Shown here piece by piece: positions 31,464 through 50,780 of a DNA stretch of 64,000 bases; the stretch's first letter is position 1; each line of letters opens with the position of its first letter. The stretch covers positions 221,122-285,121 of the forward strand of contig JACEEZ010018587.1 of NCBI GenBank assembly GCA_016584305.1, written 5' to 3'. Both the position numbers and the translations under genes were made by a program. A model generated the notes under the pieces. It was not told the origin of the DNA, made no database searches, and was given only the letters and a program-made list of their open reading frames with translations. The DNA is from Chionoecetes opilio. Lineage: Eukaryota; Arthropoda; Malacostraca; Decapoda; Majidae.

Positions 31464-32522
31464 CACAAAGGAATGGAAACGAAATGGAATGGAAGGAAGA
31501 ATTTCTGGGTTCGAATCGAGTTGCTCTTATAATTATGTGTCCACCATTAACCTGGAACTGTTAATTAAGCGTCAGGTGGGTTGCCCCGGCTCACCTTGAA
31601 CATTTTTTTGTTGGTCGCCGCTACCGACCTGCAACAATAAAGAAGACACCGACCAAGGAGAAAAAGAAAACAAAAATATGAGAAAAGAAAAGTGGTCATG
31701 GTGGTAGTGGCAGTGGTGGTAGAGTTAGTCGGCGTGATGGAGTCCTGTCCTCGGTACATGGACGTGTTATGTGGTTCAGTGTAACTAACGCACCGCCCAT
31801 TAGTGGAGTTGTGTGTGTGGCTTCGTTACAAGAGAACTGGAACACATTTCTCTCCGCTATATACGTGCCACGCCAGCCACCGCCCTGCTCCGGGATCGGC
31901 GAAACCTACAGGATAACTTGCTGAGCACAAACGACCGGAACGAGACATAGGGCGATGCTATGATGAAGACACTATCTATGATTAACCACACATAACATAA
32001 TACTGGTTAAAATGATAACTTCAACCCCTCACAGCTTCTAACGGCTATTTTGTGGATTTTTTTTGTGTGAAAGGGAAGATATGTAATAATGATATATAAA
32101 CTCGCAACACTCAGAACTACACCTGCTGTTCTTTTTACCACTTACCCTGAAATAAATCCTAATGCTACATACAACCTTAAGCACCAACATCACCATCCAC
32201 ATTACCACCACCAAAACCGGAACCTTCTATCAATGATGGGGTATTAAAGGTCCCATGAGTACTGACAGGTGTAGGCTGTGATGCTCTGAATGGCAGTCTG
32301 AATCAAAGCAAGTGACAGCTCTTTATGCCATGACAGGAAGTTCCCTCGCATCTTTGGCAGCGATGCGTAGGAGGTACTGTGTGGCGGGTGACAGCCTGAC
32401 AGGCGGGCACCGGTAAGGCAGCGGGAAGAAAGGAGGTGGTTGTCAACTAAGTAAAGGGTGAACGGCATATTTACAATTGCATCCCAATGTATTTACGGAT
32501 TAGCTACTCAACTCTACTCCTT
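31464..32522. other. Anonymous DNA
   Basis: A B-box-like GGTTCGAATCGAG at about 31509 is isolated. No supported gene. Confidence 0.5.
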
Positions 32523-32715
32523 ATTCTTCCTTCCTTCCTTCCTTCCTTCCTTCCTTCCTTCCTTCCTTCCTTCCTTCCTTCCTTCCATCCATCCATCCAT
32601 CCATCCATCCATCCATCCATCCATCCATCCATCCATCCATCCAACCATCCACCATCCATCCATCCATCCAACCATCCATCCGTTCATCCATCCGTCCATC
32701 CATCCATCCATCCTT
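32523..32715. repeat. (TTCC)n then (CATC)n tetranucleotide arrays
   Basis: TTCC units to about 32585 turn into CATC units, which continue with minor changes to about 32712. Confidence 0.97.
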
Positions 32716-33160
32716 CTATCCTTTCTTTGCTTTCTTCCTTCCTTCCTTTCTTCTTCCTCTCTTAATCCCTTCTCCTTCCTCTCGCACCTGAGCCCCAGAA
32801 AGAGAGGACAAGAGACGTAAAACACAAACACTTCATCACAGACGCCAGTGATGACAATGGACGTGGCTGTCGCCTCGAATTTAGTGGTGGTAGCGGTGGT
32901 GATTGAGACTGCGGAGCGGATATGGATACAGGTGAAGAGGGTACAATATGATGAAGTGATGTGGTTACAGTGATGGCAATAAGGTTAATATGGTGGTGAA
33001 GATGATAGGTGGAGGAAAAGACAAGAGGTGGAAGTCGAGGTGGTGGTGGTACTGGGATAGAAAGAAAAAAAAAGCCATATGGTACAGGAGATCCAGTTAA
33101 GATTTCATATTTCTGTCGCTCCTGCCTCGCTAAATCACGAGAAACCCAAGGATCCGGGAT
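32716..33160. other. Anonymous DNA
   Basis: GGTGGTG-rich imperfect triplets at 32880-33060. No supported gene. Confidence 0.5.
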
Positions 33161-33443
<283 letters not shown>

Positions 33444-33661
33444 GGCGTGTAGGAGAAGGACGAGGCGGTAAATTATAGGGTTAGTCAGGACAAGGGTGAT
33501 ACATGGCAATGTCATGACACAATTGTGGCGTTCACCCCCTGCCTCGCACAGGACGGCGGGAAGGCAGGGAGGACGGGGATGACAAATGTTGAGCTGTGTC
33601 GCGGCCGTCTTATACAGTATAAGAAGGCCGTGGTTGTGTGCGTGCGCGTGCGCGTGTGCGT

Positions 33662-34654
<993 letters not shown>

Positions 34655-34814
34655 AGGGGGGGCTAATGTGTGTGCAGCATAACCCACCTGGACAGCCACA
34701 GGTAGATATGCAAATCCCGGGCCTCCCAGGTGTGTGAGCTGACGACGAGCCGGGGATGCTCTGGCACGCCGTCACGCTCGTGCTGGCTGCCCCCCCCTCC
34801 CCCCCGGCGCGCTT

Positions 34815-34816
<2 letters not shown>

Positions 34817-34890
<74 letters not shown>

Positions 34891-34918
34891 TGTGTGGTGT
34901 GGTGGTGTGGTGTGGTGT

Positions 34919-34970
<52 letters not shown>
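34817..34970. repeat. (GT)n microsatellite, interrupted
   Basis: GT repeats with GGTGTGGTGTGG phase breaks near 34885-34920. Confidence 0.97.
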
Positions 34971-34971
<1 letters not shown>

Positions 34972-35229
34972 CAGAGATAGAGGGAGAGATAGAGAGCTAG
35001 TCTAAATTAAGTGCTATTGAATTTTATTATGCAAGCCGTATCGGTACAGATTGTATCAGATACCTGCATTGCTTAAGTGACAGAAACATTATATATTTTT
35101 TTCATGGGTTGTACAATAGATATGGTTGAGGCCACAATCGTGTTCCATCGTAACGGTATCAAGGGTAAAGACATGTTAGGTGCAATCTAGATAAATCATA
35201 TGATGTTGGGTATCATTTCTGTATAGGTG

Positions 35230-35238
<9 letters not shown>

Positions 35239-35315
<77 letters not shown>
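35239..35315. repeat. (CT)n microsatellite
   Basis: A pure CT array. Confidence 0.97.
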
Positions 35316-35317
<2 letters not shown>

Positions 35318-35639
35318 ATTTTCCACCCCCCAGCCCGTCCATCATCTCCCCAATCATCCTTCGCCGCCAGACAGACAGACAGACGCAGCAAAGACTAATG
35401 GTCTCATCGGGTGTCATGCCGCGGGCCGGGACGTAATGATCGCTGAGGTGAGAACAGGTGACCATCGATCTGCCTACACCTGGCGATCATTACGGCTATA
35501 TACAGGTGAAGGAAAGGTAGAGGAAGAAAGTGAAGAAAGTCGATGTTTCCTCCATTCATCCAACCCCACCTCTCTCTCACTCTCATTTGTTTCTCTCTCA
35601 CTCTGAATTTTTTTGTCCTCACTAATTTTTGTCACTCAC

Positions 35640-37330
35640 AATTTTTTTGTCACTCAAAAGTTGTTTTTACTCAAACAATTTTGGCACTTGGGTTGGGGGG
35701 TTGGGTTGGGTTGGGTTGAGTTGGGTTGGGTTAGGTTGTAAACGTAAACATTATTTTGAGTGCCAAAAAATTTTGAGTGCCAAATTTTTTGAGTGCCAAC
35801 ATTTTTTGAGTGCCAAAAAAATTTGAGTGCCAAAAATTTTGAGTGCCAAAAAAATCTTGGCACTCAACAATTTTTGGCACTCAACAATTTTTGGCACAAC
35901 AATTTTTGGCACTCAAAAAGTTTTGGCACTCAAAAAGTTTTGGCACTCAAAAAATGTTGGCACAACAATTTTTGGCACTAAAAAAATGTTGCCACTCAAA
36001 CATTTTTGGCACAACAATTTTTGACCCTCAAAAGTTTTTGGCACTCAAACATGTTTGGCACTCAAAAAATATTGGCACTCAAAAAATATTGGCACTCAAA
36101 AATGATTGGCACTCAAAAATGATTGGCACTCAAAAATGATTGGCACTCAAAAATGATTGGCACTCAAAAATGATTGGCACTCAAAAATGATTGGCACTCA
36201 AAAATTATTGGCACTCAAAAATTATTGGCACTCAAAAATTATTGGCACTCAAAATTATTGGCACTCAAAAATTATTGGCACTCAAAAATATTGGCACTCA
36301 AAAATTATTGGCACTCAAAAATTATTGGCACTCAAAAATTATTGGCACTCAAAAATTATTGGCACTCAAAAATTATTGGCACTCAAAAATTATTCTCAAT
36401 AATTATTGGCACTCAAAAATTATTGGCACTCAAAAATTATTGGCACTCAAAAATTATTGGCACTCAAAATTATTGGCACTCAAAAATATTGGCACTCAAA
36501 AATTATTGGCTCTCAAAAATTATTGGCACTCAAAAATTATTGGCACTCAAAAATTATTGGCACTCAAAAATTATTGGCACTCAAAAATTATTGGCACTCA
36601 AAAATTATTGGCACTCAAAAATTATTGGCTCTCAAAAATTATTGGCACTCAAAAATTATTGGCACTCAAAAATTATTGGCACTCAAAAATTATTGGCACT
36701 CAAAAATTATTGGCACTCAAAAATTATTGGCACTCAAAAATTATTGGCACTCAAAAATTATTGGCACTCAAAAATTATTGGCACTCAAAAATTATTGGCA
36801 CTCAAAAATTATTGGCACTCAAAAATTATTGGCACTCAAAAATTATTGGCACTCAAGCTTTCGGCACTGAAAAGTTTTTGGCACTCAAAAATGTTGGCAC
36901 TCCAACATTATTTGGCACTCACGCAGAGTAGAGTGGGTTGGGTTGGGTTGGGTTAGACTAAAAAGGTAAAATAATTTAGAGTGGCAAAAAGTTTTGAGTG
37001 CCAAAAAATTTAGAGTGGCAAAAAAATTGAGTGCCAACATTTTTGAGTGCCAAACATTTTTGAGTGCTAAAAATGTTGAGTGCCAAAAAATCTTTGCACT
37101 CAATTTTTTTCAAAAAAATTTGGCAATCAATATTTTTTGGCATTCAAGAATTTTTGGCACTCAAAAATGTTGGCACTCAAAATGTTTTGGCACTCAAAAT
37201 TTGTTGGCACTCAATTTTTGTTTACCTTTTCAACCTAACCCAACCCAACCCAACCCAACCCATCCCATCCCAACCCAACCCAACCTAATCCAACCCAACC
37301 CAACAACTCAACTCAACAACTCAACTCAAC
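35640..37330. repeat. Foldback-like element pair with expanded 17-bp satellite
   Basis: The left end has GGGTTGGGTTGGGTTAGG and then GAGTGCCAAAA-type units up to about 35850. Orientation then flips to GGCACTCAAAA units, which run to about 36925 and include roughly 39 copies of the 17-mer GGCACTCAAAAATTATT plus seven TGATT variants. A second GGGTT block at 36933-36957 begins another, shorter unit with GAGTGCC words, a flip at about 37090, GGCACTC words, and a right end of AACCTAACCCAACCC (37232-37330). Long ends made of short tandem repeats are the defining trait of foldback elements. No transposase is present. Confidence 0.75.
36093..36850 (+). repeat. 17-bp satellite block
   Basis: Head-to-tail GGCACTCAAAAATTATT with rare 16-bp and GGCTCTC variants. 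Because 17 is not a multiple of three, all three frames read a 17-residue periodic peptide. Confidence 0.97.
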
Positions 37331-38026
37331 TCACTCACTCACTATCTCACCATCACTCACTCTGTCTCACTCACACTCTCTCTGCGTTTAACCTTGGTGT
37401 GGTAAAACAGAGGACGTCACCTGATTTATGGCCACTTTGCATAATGAGATCAGCGGGTGATAAATAAGCCTGGCGTCCATTGTTGCGTCACCTTCAGTTA
37501 AATGTGTGCATCGTCAATGGCATTCCCGCTAATGGAGAGAATGGAGAACGGTCGCCCTGGGAACACTCAACTCAGCTGTGTTTGTGAAATTGAGTCTAAT
37601 TAAGCTGGCTGTTTGCGCGTCAGTCTTCGTCTTCATCAATTTGCTCACGGGTTTCCATTAGTGAATATATTTGACACTTTCCTGTACCGCTTCGACAATA
37701 TATGTTCAGTATTTATTTGCATCTCAGTATTGTGCAAATTAATCCTTTAACGTTCCATGAATTGAAATTTTGTGACGGGAATTAAGTTTAATCCATTTCC
37801 CGGTTATACAATTAATCAACTCATTGCCTCAGTTTTTATGTTTTTCTCCGTACCTATAAAATGTTGCACTAAATAACGTGCCATTGATACCGTGAACAAT
37901 TTGAGACTACTGGAAAAATTATGACTGGAATCGATAGCTTTCTTTCGACAATTAATCACAAAGATATATATTTTTCGAAAGAAATTAACGAGAAAACTTT
38001 TGATTCATGTTCTTGAGGTTGTAATA
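37331..38026. other. Anonymous DNA
   Basis: CAACTCAACTCA and CACTCACTC patches fade out by about 37385. After that nothing is recognised. Confidence 0.5.
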
Positions 38027-38245
<219 letters not shown>

Positions 38246-38334
38246 CAACACTACACACGAGAAGGAGGAGGAGTAAGATTACATTAGATTACATAGGAAG
38301 AATAGATACCTATATATAGACCCATTGATCTCTA

Positions 38335-39048
38335 ACGGAGGGGGGAGGAGGAGGAGGAGGAGGAGGAGGAGGGAGGAGGAGGAGGGAGGAGGAGGAGAGG
38401 AGGAGGAGGAGAAGATGACGAAAGATTGGGAGAAAGGAAAGAAGTGAAGATGAATAAGTGTATGGGGAGAAGATAGAGATTGAGATGGGATAAGGAAGAG
38501 GAGGAGTAGGAGGAGGGGGGAGAGCGTAGGTAGTAAAGTATAAGGCGATGATCTGGGAAGGAGGAGGAGGAAGAGGAGGAGGAGGACATCCATAAGGCAG
38601 AAAGGTACAGGGAGGTGGGAGGGAGGGTGAAGGTCAGGTCGGTAACAGAAGGGCGTAGGTAAGAGATGGACGAGGACGAGGAGGAGGAGGAAGAAGTATA
38701 GGTAAATGAAGAGAAGGGGATGGAGGAAGCAGATATGGGTGTAGGTGTAGGTGTTAAATAGGTTTTAAAAAATGGTGAAGGATGGAGGAAAAAGAGGATG
38801 AGGAGAGGTAAGGTAGATGTGTTGAAAAGGGAACCAAGTGAGGAAGTGCTGGAGGGAAGGGAAGGGAAGGAGGAAGGGAAGGAGGGAGGAAGAAATGACA
38901 GGGGAAGGTTGGAAATATGTGTGAATTATAGGGGGGAGGAAATGAAACACAACCAACTGCCAGTACCCAAGAAGGAAGAGGAGGAGGAGGAGGAGGAGGA
39001 GGGGGAGGGGGAGGTGGAGGAAGAAGTATGGTTACAGGAGGAACGTTA
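38335..39048. repeat. GGA-rich purine low-complexity region
   Basis: Imperfect GGA/GAGGAG tracts at 38340-38412, 38500-38590 and 38978-39020 lie in a purine-biased strand. Periodic Ser/Glu-rich frames are compositional. Confidence 0.8.
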
Positions 39049-40782
39049 GAGATGGCTGCGAAAGCTGTGAGTACAAAGATGGCCAGACAAGGGAAGGAAC
39101 TAGTAAAAACTACATCAAAGAATTACAAAGACAAGTATATGTGATCCCTCACGAGATTAGAAAACGGGAGATCAGAAAAAGCCTGCTAGATAAACAAGAT
39201 AAGGTGGAGGCGTTAAACAACAGCATGCGACCAGGATAAGGTATAAGGTTGCGTAAGGATAAGTTGGGGTTGCGTAAGGTTGGGCAGGGAAGGACTTAGC
39301 ACACGGGAGGATGTTAACATGACCGTATCTGCATGTAAGAATGACCCTGAATGTACAATTAACCACCATTACATCAACCAGATACCTTGTGGGCCTTAGT
39401 AAACACAAGTACACAATGACGTTACCTTGGGTGTGGGCTACCTTGGTATGGGTTAAGCTGAATGGCAGGGGGGGAGGCGGGTGCTGGATGAGAGATGTAG
39501 CGTCAGGCAGCTAGACACAAAAAAAAATACCCCCATGATTCTTCCTGTCACCACGTTGCCGATATTGGTGCGTTTCGTCACTATTCCGACGTAACACTCG
39601 CCCGTTTCCACCCAGCTCCAGTTTCACGTCTTCCTTCCCCCGCCACCTCACACAGCGTCACTAGATCCCGCCGTTGCCTGAGTCTGCGAGAGTGGCGACG
39701 CAGCTGCTTCGAACACTCATGAACTGAATGGCAAAGCTGGTTCATATTTCAAGCCTCACTTCGCCTATTCGTCAGTCTCGTGAACCCTCTCGGCGGGTAT
39801 TGGTTCGCCCTTGAAGTGACAAACGGTAGTCATTTTCCTTTTAAGTGTGTGCGTTTGTTGAGTGCCTGCGCCATACTTTATCTATTACGAACTCATGATA
39901 GTGTTTTTAACTATTACTAGTGTGTCTATTCCTACTTTACACAAGCAAGAAACTATCTATGCTCGAAATGTTTGGTTTGAAGTTGTTTCATTGTTTCACA
40001 GTCTCACTTGATCACTCAAAGACGGTTCGGATCTCCGGACAGCTTTCTCACTATACATACGTCTGGTTCATATATTTTGACACGTCCTTGAACGATATGA
40101 AAGGAAACTATGCTTTGATTGACCAGTTTGGGTCCACGTGTACACCAACAGATGGAGCTGCAGATGAAAGAGAAGAAAAGAAATAGAGACGCGTGAAAAG
40201 AAGAATATCAAGAGGAGAACTATTTTGTTTTGCTGTACCAGACATCATTCTAGAACGTATCGATTATGCTAATGGTGTGGCTATTGACAATAATCATGAG
40301 TATCAATTCTTTCATTATACACTTATTGTTCTAGATTACTTACAGAATATCTTTACTCTGGGATATAAAAAAAAACCTCATTATCATCATTCATCAGTCA
40401 GCGTCATTGAAGTATTATTAATGAAATAAGATGTAGACATTTTATCATCCATTACTATGAAAACTCCTTCCATTCACATCACACTCCCTCTCTTCCCTTT
40501 CCAATGCCCCCTCCCCCACACACAAACACACACACACACACTCTACCATGGGTCATCTTTAGACTTACGAACCTGAGTCACGTGCCACTATACCATAGAT
40601 TCACTGCACCGATTTCACGTTCCGATTGCGTGGCATTGCGACGTAACTTCAAATTTTCCGAACCCGGCAGAGCAGTAAAGCTGGCTGAGAATTCTGCAAA
40701 CGTATGTGTGAGACTGTACATCAAAGCCAGGCAAACATTACTTGAAATGTGAGAAAAATGAGAAGAAACACCTATCATGCGT
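39049..40782. other. Anonymous DNA
   Basis: I examined this 1.7 kb for coding or transposon signals and found none that hold. It contains one short CA tract near 40525. Confidence 0.5.
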
Positions 40783-40996
40783 TTAACCCCTTCACACCTA
40801 GTTCTTTCCTTTACTATAGAAAATTGTCTGTTGTCGAGCCATAAAATTACGAGAAGTAACTGAATATACCAAATTAGTTAGTCATCAAGAATACTAAACA
40901 GGTCATATCTATAAAATATTGCTAATAGTCACTAAAAATTGTCTATTGGTACCCAAATTACAATGGAAATTACGTTCTGGGTCTCAAGGGGTTTAA
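40783..40996. mobile_element. TTAA-flanked MITE, copy 2
   Basis: Same orientation and structure as 20426-20637. TTAA at 40783-40786 is followed by CCCCTTCACACC, and the right end reads CTCAAGGGG then TTTAA at 40992-40996, with one extra T. The two copies differ by scattered substitutions, so they are not a recent duplicate of one another. Confidence 0.78.
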
Positions 40997-41517
<521 letters not shown>

Positions 41518-41819
41518 ATGCCTGTCACAGTAGAAATCTGACTTCATTCATAGCCAGAATTGGTAACGATTATGATGTCGTAATTGGCGTGATGGAAATC
41601 AGGCTTCATTCACCCACCTGTACATACACAAGGCTCCTGGAGACTAATTACATGTTAATGAAAAATCTACTTAAAAAAGGATGAGGCTAATGAGAGGCAA
41701 ATGAACTGGAATATAGAAAGAAAAAAATAATGACGGATACGGTTAGATTTAGAACAATGGGGAGAATAATCAAAGGGGTGACTGTACTAACATCAAAAAA
41801 AGGATGACACGATGTAAAA

Positions 41820-42035
41820 TAGCGGAAAGGAATGGAAAGGAAGGAAGGTATTGGAATGGGAGGGAAGGAAGGTAGAAGATGGAAAGGGAAGATGAAGATG
41901 TTGGAATGAGAGGGATGAAAGGTAGAAGATGGAAAGGGAGGAAGGTAGATGATGGAAAGGGAAGATGAAGGTGTTGGAATGGGAGGGAGGAATGGGAGGG
42001 AGGTAAGGAATGATGGGAAAGGAAGGGAGATATGT
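41820..42035 (+). repeat. Degenerate purine minisatellite
   Basis: Words such as GGAAAGGGAAGATGAAG, TTGGAATGGGAGG and GGTAGAAGATGG recur two to three times each in different order. Confidence 0.75.
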
Positions 42036-42101
42036 GGTCTGTCAACAAAAAGGGTACGTACAGTGGAGTGCGTCTAAATGATCTGTGAAATATGAGTGAA
42101 A

Positions 42102-43189
<1,088 letters not shown>

Positions 43190-43650
43190 TCTTCCTCATT
43201 CTCTTTATATAATGTCTTCTTTACTCTACCTTCTTCTCCCTTCCACCTCCTCTCCTCCTCCTCATTCTCTTTATATAATGTCTTCTTTACTCTACCTTCT
43301 TCTCCCTTCCACCTTCTCTCCTCCTCTTTCTCTTTATATAATGTCTTCTTTACTCTACCTTCTTCTCCCTTCCACCTTCTCTCCTCCTCCTCTTTCTCTT
43401 TATATAATGTCTTCTTTACTCTACCTTCTTCTCCCTTCCACCTTCTCTCCTCCTCCTCTTTCTCTTTATAAAATGTCTTCTTTACTCTACCTTCTTCTCC
43501 CTTCCACCTCCTCTCCTCCTCCTCTTTCTCTTTATATAATGTCTTCTTTACTCTACCTTCTTCTCCCTTCCACCTCCTCTCCTCCTCCTCTTTCTCTTTA
43601 TATAATGTCTTCTTTATTCCGCCTTCTTCTCCCCTCCAGTTTCTCCTTCC
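43190..43650. repeat. 66-bp minisatellite, seven copies, frame-preserving
   Basis: TTTATATAATGTCTTCTTTA recurs at spacings of 66, 63, 66, 66, 66 and 66 bases. All lengths are multiples of three, and both strands stay open across the array. On the minus strand each unit reads as 22 residues rich in Lys and Glu (core KTLYKEKEEEERRWKGEEGR). The open frame continues into a GT-repeat-derived Cys-Val stretch, which argues against a real protein, but an exon restricted to the array cannot be excluded. Confidence 0.93.
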
Positions 43651-43700
43651 TCCTCCTCGATCCAGGCGTTGAAACGAAGGGGTACACACATACACAACAC

Positions 43701-43703
<3 letters not shown>

Positions 43704-43761
<58 letters not shown>

Positions 43762-43783
43762 ACATACACACACACACACACCA
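43704..43783. repeat. (CA)n microsatellite
   Basis: CA repeats with two TACA interruptions. Confidence 0.97.

Positions 43784-44858
<1,075 letters not shown>

Positions 44859-44898
<40 letters not shown>
44859..44898. repeat. (CA)n tract at the LINE 5' junction
   Basis: The CA tract stops where LINE sequence begins, and CA repeats resume after the LINE tail at about 50120. The LINE therefore landed in a CA microsatellite or duplicated one on insertion. Confidence 0.9.
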
Positions 44899-44900
<2 letters not shown>

Positions 44901-44997
44901 CTTAAAAAAGAATTGTAACACAGACTGCATTAAATAACTTTGGTACCGATCTCTCACAGGTGAATTGGGCTGACGTATTACAGTCAAACTGTCCCAA

Positions 44998-47854
<2,857 letters not shown>

Positions 47855-49871
47855 TGAAGCATATAATGCATTTTTCTAAATTCGACAGCTTGTTTAAAAA
47901 AACATTTTCCAGAAAGAAGAATTTGTAAATAATAAAAAGGAACGAAGCCCATACATTACATTAGCATTAAGAAACAGTATTTAAAGAAAAACACAGACTA
48001 GAGAGACTTTCACATAAATGGCCTTTAACATTCAAGGAACAGTATAAGCAATATAGAAATAAGCTGACAACAATTCTAAGAACAGCAAAAAAAACTATTA
48101 CAAAAAACAATTAAAAGACAACCAAGGAAATCCAAAATCTCACTGGAAACTATTAACTCTATACTTGGTAAAAATTCCACCATAACAAAAAAACAAAAAA
48201 AATCGAACTAAAAACCATTGTGCCTGAAATGTCAAATAAATTTAACGTCACTTCCTAAAAAGAGATGAGAACCAAAATATACTTGATGGAAATCACCTTG
48301 ATTACTTAATCAATTCTCCTGCGTATTCTATGTATTTACCTCCTTTAAGCCCCACTGAAAACTGAAAGATATCTACAAGCCCTTAAAACTAGCACACCCG
48401 GAATTGACGATGTGTCACCAAGAATATTAAAAAACACACATCAACTTTATTGTCAACCCCACTGACTCGCATAATCAACCTCTCATTAAGAACAGGAATT
48501 TTCCCCGACAGACTAAAAAAGGCAAAGTGATTCCAATATACAAATCGGGCAGTAATAATGACATTAACAATTATCGCCCCATTTCCATACTACCAGCTTT
48601 CAGCAAAATATTCGAAAAAGTCATTGCAACCGTTTGATTAATTACTTAGAAAATAATCAATTACTTTCTAAATACCAACATGGTTTCGGGCATACCATTC
48701 AACAGTCAGGAATAATACAATTCACAAATAGTGTCTACAAGTACTTGGAAAAAAACCATCATGTAGTCGGGCTATTCTCGACTTATCAAAGGCCTTTGAC
48801 TCTTTAAACCATCGTATATTGCGGGATAAACTTGAACATAATGGCATTAGAGGTGTACCACTGCAACTTTTGAAAGCTATTTAAGCAATAGGTCACAGTT
48901 AGTGTATTGTAATGGTAATTATTCTTCTTCAAAAAAACTATAACCACAGGAGTACCACAAGGATCTATTCTAGGGACCATTACTTTTTCTTGTTTACATA
49001 AATGATATTGCAAATGCTAGTTCCAAGTTCAAATATACTATATATGCTGATGATACCAACTTGCTATTAGCGGATAAGGATATACTAAATTTACACAGAA
49101 GTTTAACTATAGAACTAGAATTAATTAATCAATGGATAAAAACTAACAAATTAAAAACTTAATACTTCCAAAAACTAAACTATATCCTCTTTCAAAATCG
49201 TTCCTTAAACAATCATCTCCCTCCACTGTTCTTAGAGGGTGAAATTATTAAAAAGTGTAACTCACACAAAATTCCTTGGGGTCCATATAGATGAAATTTG
49301 AATTGGAGCTTGCAGATAAATTATGTATATTCCAAACTATCCCGAATGTGTGGCATATTATATAAGGTACGTAATCACCTCACAATCGAAGCTATGATCA
49401 GTATATACTACACGTTGTGTTACCCTCACTTATATATTGTGTGTCAGTATGGGCATTACTTGGCCCTCCTTCATTACCAAATTAAAAATTGCACAAAACA
49501 AAATTTTGAGATGTATATTTCATTTAGGTAAATTTGATTCTACAGCCAATATATTTTCAGAACACAAGCTTCTAAATTTTTACTCTATCCATAAATGCTT
49601 TCTTCTACTATACATTTTTAAAAGTATTACAAATAGAAAGGGAACTTCCATTTTTAACTTACAAGAAACCATTCACAGCACTAGAAATAATAATGTTAAT
49701 TTAGTTTGTCCGCCATATCGAACAACGCTCTTCAGGAACAGCATCTTTTATTTTGGTCCTCAATTATGGAATACTTTACCAACTGACTTGAAAACTCTGT
49801 GTAATTCGGGTAGTATTCCTCAATTCAAATATAAAATAAAAAAATATCTATTCACGCAACAAAATTTGTAG
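47855..49871 (+). pseudogene. LINE reverse transcriptase, frameshifted
   Basis: Reading across frames gives the standard order of RT motifs. NNYRPISILPAFSKIFEK lies near 48570-48620, SKAFDSLNHR at about 48786-48815, PQGSILG at 48955-48975 and the catalytic YADD at 49043-49054. Then come KFLGV near 49270 and a C-terminal part with FGPQLWNTLPTDLK and a stop at 49869. At least seven frame changes are needed, most explained by one missing base, often in an A run (for example before NYYKKQL and in LLKSYLSN), and one by an extra base after LG. These proteins reverse-transcribe their RNA at a nicked target. This copy cannot do so as written, unless the indels are sequencing errors. Confidence 0.88.
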
Positions 49872-50007
49872 AAATACCACTCAATAAATAATGTAGATAG
49901 TGTCAAAGTTCATGAATCTGTTTTTCTCTCTTGTATACTGATGTATACTATAATGTATATTTGATGCTCCTCAGCTAAATTGTTTTTTTTTTTTAATAGA
50001 AATATAT

Positions 50008-50032
50008 CTGTCAAGGAGCCTTGGCTCGACAG
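50008..50032 (+). other. Stem-loop in the LINE 3' UTR
   Basis: GAGCC-TT-GGCTC forms an inner stem and CTGTC/GACAG an outer stem, separated by an AAG bulge. A 3' hairpin near the tail is typical of LINEs whose RT recognises its own 3' end. Confidence 0.7.
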
Positions 50033-50091
50033 ATTCATTCCAAAATTTATTTAAATTGTTATGTATATATGTATATAATTGCTATGGAAAT

Positions 50092-50120
50092 AAAACTTAC
50101 TTACTTACTTACTTACTTAC
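50092..50120 (+). repeat. LINE 3' tail, AATAAAA then (CTTA)n
   Basis: AATAAAA precedes about six CTTA units, then CA repeats begin. A short microsatellite tail instead of poly-A is usual in the CR1/L2 group. Confidence 0.85.
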
Positions 50121-50124
50121 ACAC

Positions 50125-50774
50125 ACACACACACTTATATGGCAACACTACAGCACCTAAACACACTCGTACTCCTTCCTTACTCTTCATCCTGCGGACA
50201 CATGAAGCACTGACAACACTGGCCACTTAGCAAGAATCAGATCCACCAGGGAGAGAAGCAAGGTCACTCTTACACCTCGCTCCCTCAACCTCCTTAGCCT
50301 ATGGCTTTTATACCCCTCTTCACACTTTCTTTTCTCCCTATTTTTCCGTCCACCGCCTCTCCACCCCCCGCCGCCTCTCCCTCCCAACCCTGCCAGTTTG
50401 AGAGGCATAGGCTTGGCTGCATTTAGTGGCTCTATATGGTGATTCGTGTACCCAACTTAGAACACGACAAGTGGAATAAGTAGGTAGATTGATTTCTTCT
50501 GGACATGCAAAGACGCGCGCCTGCACAAACACACACATTCTTTCAAAATATTTACTATAAATCAAAGAGTTTGGCACGCAAATAAAAATGTGCGTACACA
50601 TGCACACACGCACAAATAATACCCACACACGCAAGCTCACATGAACGCACGCTAAAACCTACCTCTACTACTATAAGCTCTACAACACTCACAGTATTCA
50701 AAGTTATGTTGAATTCTTGAAAGCATTTAAAGTGAATAGTAAATACTGTAAGTAAGTAAATACAAATACATGGG
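50125..50774. other. Anonymous DNA
   Basis: No supported gene. Confidence 0.5.
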
Positions 50775-50780
50775 AGGGGA

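Noticed and set aside
36174..36956. 260-codon frame with periodic WHSKIIGTQKLLALKNY peptide
   Set aside because: A 17-bp satellite gives the same 17-residue period in every frame. There is no start context or flanking coding signal.
37232..37330. Telomeric repeat (AACCT)n
   Set aside because: Units are mostly AACCC with only occasional AACCT, and they form the end of a foldback-like element, not a chromosome end.
39920..40186. 88-codon open frame as a small protein gene
   Set aside because: No start context, no domain and a composition like the A/T-rich flanks.
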